From positions 1 to 7,270 of the forward strand of contig CAYTAP010000155.1 of NCBI GenBank assembly GCA_964435775.1: DNA of 7,270 bases. Direction: 5' to 3'. A program made the position numbers and the translations under genes. Below the pieces are notes generated by a model. The model did not search any database. It was not told where the DNA came from and was given only the letters and a program-made list of their open reading frames with translations. How positions within the stretch are numbered: the first letter of the stretch is position 1; the number at the start of each line of letters is the position of its first letter. The DNA is from CAYTAP01 sp964435775. Its GTDB lineage: Bacteria; Planctomycetota; Phycisphaerae; Tepidisphaerales; Tepidisphaeraceae. Positions 5,042 through 7,270 of the stretch are shown here, piece after piece.

Positions 5042-7270
5042 ATGACGGGTATGGATCCAGAACGACAGCGATTGGCCGACGATGATGCCCGCAAGGCGAA
5101 CTGGAAGAGATGGGGGCCGTACCTGGCCGAGCGACAATGGGGGACGGTGCGCGAGGATTATTCCGCCAATGGTGATTGTTGGGGATATTTCACGCACGAC
5201 GCGGCGAGAAGCCGCGCATATCGCTGGGGGGAGGATGGGCTGCTGGGCATCACCGACCGTGAATGCCGACTTTGTTTCGCCTTGGCGCTGTGGAATGGGC
5301 GCGACCCGATCCTGAAAGAGCGCTTGTTCGGGCTGACCAACCCCGAAGGCAACCACGGGGAGGACGTCAAGGAATGTTATTTCTACCTCGACTCGACGCC
5401 GACCCATTCGTATTTGAAGGGTCTTTACAAATACGTTCAGGGGGAGTTCCCGTATGGGCAATTGGTGAAGGAGAATGCCGCCTGCGGCGTCGCCCGGCGT
5501 GAATACGAGCTGCTGGACACCGGACTGTTCGAGGAGAATCGTTACTTCGACGTCCAGGCGGAGTATGCCAAGGCCTCCCCCACTGACATCCTGATCCGGT
5601 TGACGGTCACCAACCGCGGACCCGACGCAGCCGACCTTCACCTGCTGCCCACCTTGTGGTTCAAAAACAGTTGGACATGGGGATGCACGCACGAAGGATG
5701 CACACTCAAACCGCGGTTGTCGCGGGACGGAAATAATCGGGTGCGGTGCGAGCATGAAACGCTAGGGAAGTTCGTGTGGGAGGTGGAAGCGCCGAAGGCG
5801 CCCTCCTCCGCGACGGAAGGGGACGCCTCCGCGGCGTCAACCGGTGGTCATGCGCCGTTGGACCTGCTGTTCACCGAGAATGAATCGAACGCCGAGCGCC
5901 TGTTCAACACGCCCAACGCATCGCATTATGTCAAGGACGCATTTCACGAACGCGTCGTTCATGGCAACGCGCTGGCGGTCAATCCCAAGGAATATGGCAC
6001 GAAGGTCGCCGCGTGGTTTGCGATGAAATTGAAGCCCGGCGAATCGCGCGTTTTCCGCCTGCGGCTGCGCGAGGCGGCGTCGGCACGCGGAAAGGATGCC
6101 TTCGACGGGGAATTCGATGAGACGTTTCGCCGGCGCATCACGGAGGCTGACGCGTTTTACGAACCCATTGTGGGTCACCTCGAACGGGACGAACGCCTCG
6201 TTTGTCGCCAGGCGTATGCCGGCCTTTTGTGGAGCAAGCAGTTTTATCACTATGTGGTGGACGACTGGTTGAACGGCGATCCAAACGAACCACCCCCGCC
6301 GCCGCAGCGGAAGGACGGGCGCAATGCCGACTGGAAGCACCTATTCGGCCGCGACGTCCTCAACGTGCCCGACAAGTGGGAATACCCCTGGTTCGCCGCA
6401 TGGGATCTGGCGTTTCACATGATCGCGCTGGCCGAGATCGACCCCCATTCGGCCAAGCGACAACTGATCCTCCTCCTGCGCGAATGGTACACCCACCCCA
6501 ATGGCGAACTGCCGGCATATGAGTTCGCGCTCTCGGATGTCAATCCTCCGGTCCATGCCTGGGCCTGCTGGCGCGTCTACAAAATGACCGGTCCAAAAGG
6601 GCATCGCGACCGCCTGTTCCTGTCCCGCGTGTTTCAGAAGCTCGTCATCACCTTCACCTGGTGGGTCAACCGCAAGGACCCGGCCGGCCGGCACATCTTC
6701 GCTGGCGGCTTTCTCGGGCTGGACAATATCGGGGTGTTCGATCGATCCCAGCCCCTGCCCGATGGGGGCGCGCTCTCGCAGGCCGACGGCACCGCGTGGA
6801 TGGCGTTCTTCTGCGGCACGATGCTCTCGATCGCGTTGGAACTGGCCGACGAAGACCCCGCCTATGAGGACGTCGCCTCCAAATTCTTCGAACACTTCGT
6901 GGCGATCACCGATGCGATCAACACCCTTGGCGGTACCGGGCTGTGGCATGAAGCCGACGGGTTTTACTACGACCAGCTTCGCGTGGATGACAAAGTGATC
7001 CCCATGCGCATCCGCTCGCTGGTCGGCCTCATCCCGCTGCTGGCCGTCGAGGTCCTCGACAAGAGTCGGATCGACAAATTGCCGGGCTTCAGCAAGCGGA
7101 TGCGCTGGTTTCTCGAACACCGACACGACCTCGCCCGCCATATTTCGTACATGGAGGAGAAGGCCGACGGCCAGAGTCACTATCTTCTGGCAATCCCATC
7201 CCGCCAGAGGCTCGAGCGCGTCTTGAAGTGCATGTTGGACGAAAACGAATTTCTGTCCCCCCATGGGGTG
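5042..7270 (+). CDS. GH63/MGH1-like glucosidase, 3'-truncated by the window end
   Basis: The frame is open to the last base and gives 743 residues of a protein that I recall as about 880-900 residues in this family, often annotated simply as glucosidase (GH63-related, (alpha/alpha)6-barrel). Seen in order are a conserved N-terminal block K-A-N-W-K-R-W-G-P-Y-L at 18-28, R-S-R-A-Y-R-W-G-E-D-G, L-K-E-R-L-F-G-L, the H-G-E-D-V-K-E block, a beta-rich N-terminal domain ending with L-L-F-T-E-N-E, and the barrel domain with F-A-A-W-D-L-A-F, where D455 is the likely general acid. The second catalytic acid would lie beyond the window. No signal peptide is visible, so a cytoplasmic enzyme acting on small alpha-glucosides or glucosylglycerate-like solutes is plausible; the substrate is not determined. 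ATG 5027, 5042 and 5051 are all in frame and none has a good SD; family similarity begins just after 5051. Residues 250-272 are a low-complexity insertion of palindromic DNA. Confidence 0.88.
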   Translation, partial: MTGMDPERQRLADDDARKANWKRWGPYLAERQWGTVREDYSANGDCWGYFTHDAARSRAYRWGEDGLLGITDRECRLCFALALWNGRDPILKERLFGLTNPEGNHGEDVKECYFYLDSTPTHSYLKGLYKYVQGEFPYGQLVKENAACGVARREYELLDTGLFEENRYFDVQAEYAKASPTDILIRLTVTNRGPDAADLHLLPTLWFKNSWTWGCTHEGCTLKPRLSRDGNNRVRCEHETLGKFVWEVEAPKAPSSATEGDASAASTGGHAPLDLLFTENESNAERLFNTPNASHYVKDAFHERVVHGNALAVNPKEYGTKVAAWFAMKLKPGESRVFRLRLREAASARGKDAFDGEFDETFRRRITEADAFYEPIVGHLERDERLVCRQAYAGLLWSKQFYHYVVDDWLNGDPNEPPPPPQRKDGRNADWKHLFGRDVLNVPDKWEYPWFAAWDLAFHMIALAEIDPHSAKRQLILLLREWYTHPNGELPAYEFALSDVNPPVHAWACWRVYKMTGPKGHRDRLFLSRVFQKLVITFTWWVNRKDPAGRHIFAGGFLGLDNIGVFDRSQPLPDGGALSQADGTAWMAFFCGTMLSIALELADEDPAYEDVASKFFEHFVAITDAINTLGGTGLWHEADGFYYDQLRVDDKVIPMRIRSLVGLIPLLAVEVLDKSRIDKLPGFSKRMRWFLEHRHDLARHISYMEEKADGQSHYLLAIPSRQRLERVLKCMLDENEFLSPHGV
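5789..5838. repeat. Palindromic GC-rich element inserted in frame in the glucosidase gene
   Basis: Two perfect small hairpins lie side by side: GCGCC-GAA-GGCGC at 5789-5801 and GACGCC-TCCGC-GGCGTC at 5822-5838. They encode a low-complexity A/P/S/G-rich stretch (residues 250-266, with a flexible tail to 272) between a beta strand and the conserved L-L-F-T-E-N-E motif, where I would expect only a short loop in the family. This resembles REP-like palindromes that settle in surface loops of proteins. Whether it is repeated elsewhere in the genome cannot be seen here. Confidence 0.45.

Noticed and set aside
5003..5755. A 250-codon minus-strand frame.
   Set aside because: It is antisense to the conserved N-terminal domain of the glucosidase, with no known motif and no SD.
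6341..7264. A 307-codon minus-strand frame at the right end.
   Set aside because: It lies wholly opposite the glucosidase, whose conserved barrel motifs are in the plus-strand frame. It is histidine- and glutamine-rich like typical antisense shadows.

Overview
The window is a GC-rich bacterial fragment with five recognisable genes on its left and centre and one truncated gene running off the right edge. It looks like a metagenome-assembled scaffold, because a 10-N gap lies inside one gene. The gene content (a sulfatase-fold hydrolase, a GH63-like glucosidase, a sigma-54 activator) and the A/T-rich AAAATC-type spacer repeats would suit the Planctomycetes/PVC or a related uncultured phylum. This is a loose inference, since no rRNA or taxonomic marker is present. 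Clear GGAG-type Shine-Dalgarno sites precede several genes.

Layout. (1) 1-1168: a plus-strand sigma-54 enhancer-binding protein made only of an AAA+ domain and a Fis-type helix-turn-helix, with no sensor domain. Its 5' end is odd: the best start (ATG 163, with SD and an upstream promoter candidate) opens a frame that ends after 14 codons and joins the long frame only by a +1 shift. (2) 1169-1282: a convergent spacer of A/T-rich repeats in opposite orientations. (3) 4282-1283: a minus-strand operon of a sulfatase-superfamily hydrolase followed by two tandem histidine-phosphatase paralogues (about 68% identical by hand count). The 88-base spacer between the paralogues resembles the sulfatase 3' end, as if a larger unit had been duplicated and then trimmed. 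(4) 4283-4474: a divergent control region with a promoter candidate and an inverted repeat in front of the sulfatase. (5) 4475-4864: a single-domain CheY-like response regulator. (6) 4865-5041: a spacer carrying a strong inverted repeat. (7) 5042 to the end: the first 743 codons of a GH63/MGH1-like glucosidase, which contains a palindromic in-frame insertion.

How the genes may work together. The minus-strand operon could remove sulfate or phosphate esters from a small cytoplasmic substrate: none of its three proteins shows a signal peptide, and all keep their catalytic residues. The glucosidase suggests glycan or compatible-solute metabolism nearby. No direct link between the regulators and the operon can be shown from the sequence. 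No stretch longer than 300 bases lacks a gene. There are no rRNA or tRNA genes, CRISPR arrays, transposases or phage genes that I can see. The most unusual features are the duplicated sulfatase-phosphatase module with its remnant, the interrupted start of the sigma-54 activator, and the palindromic insertion in the glucosidase.
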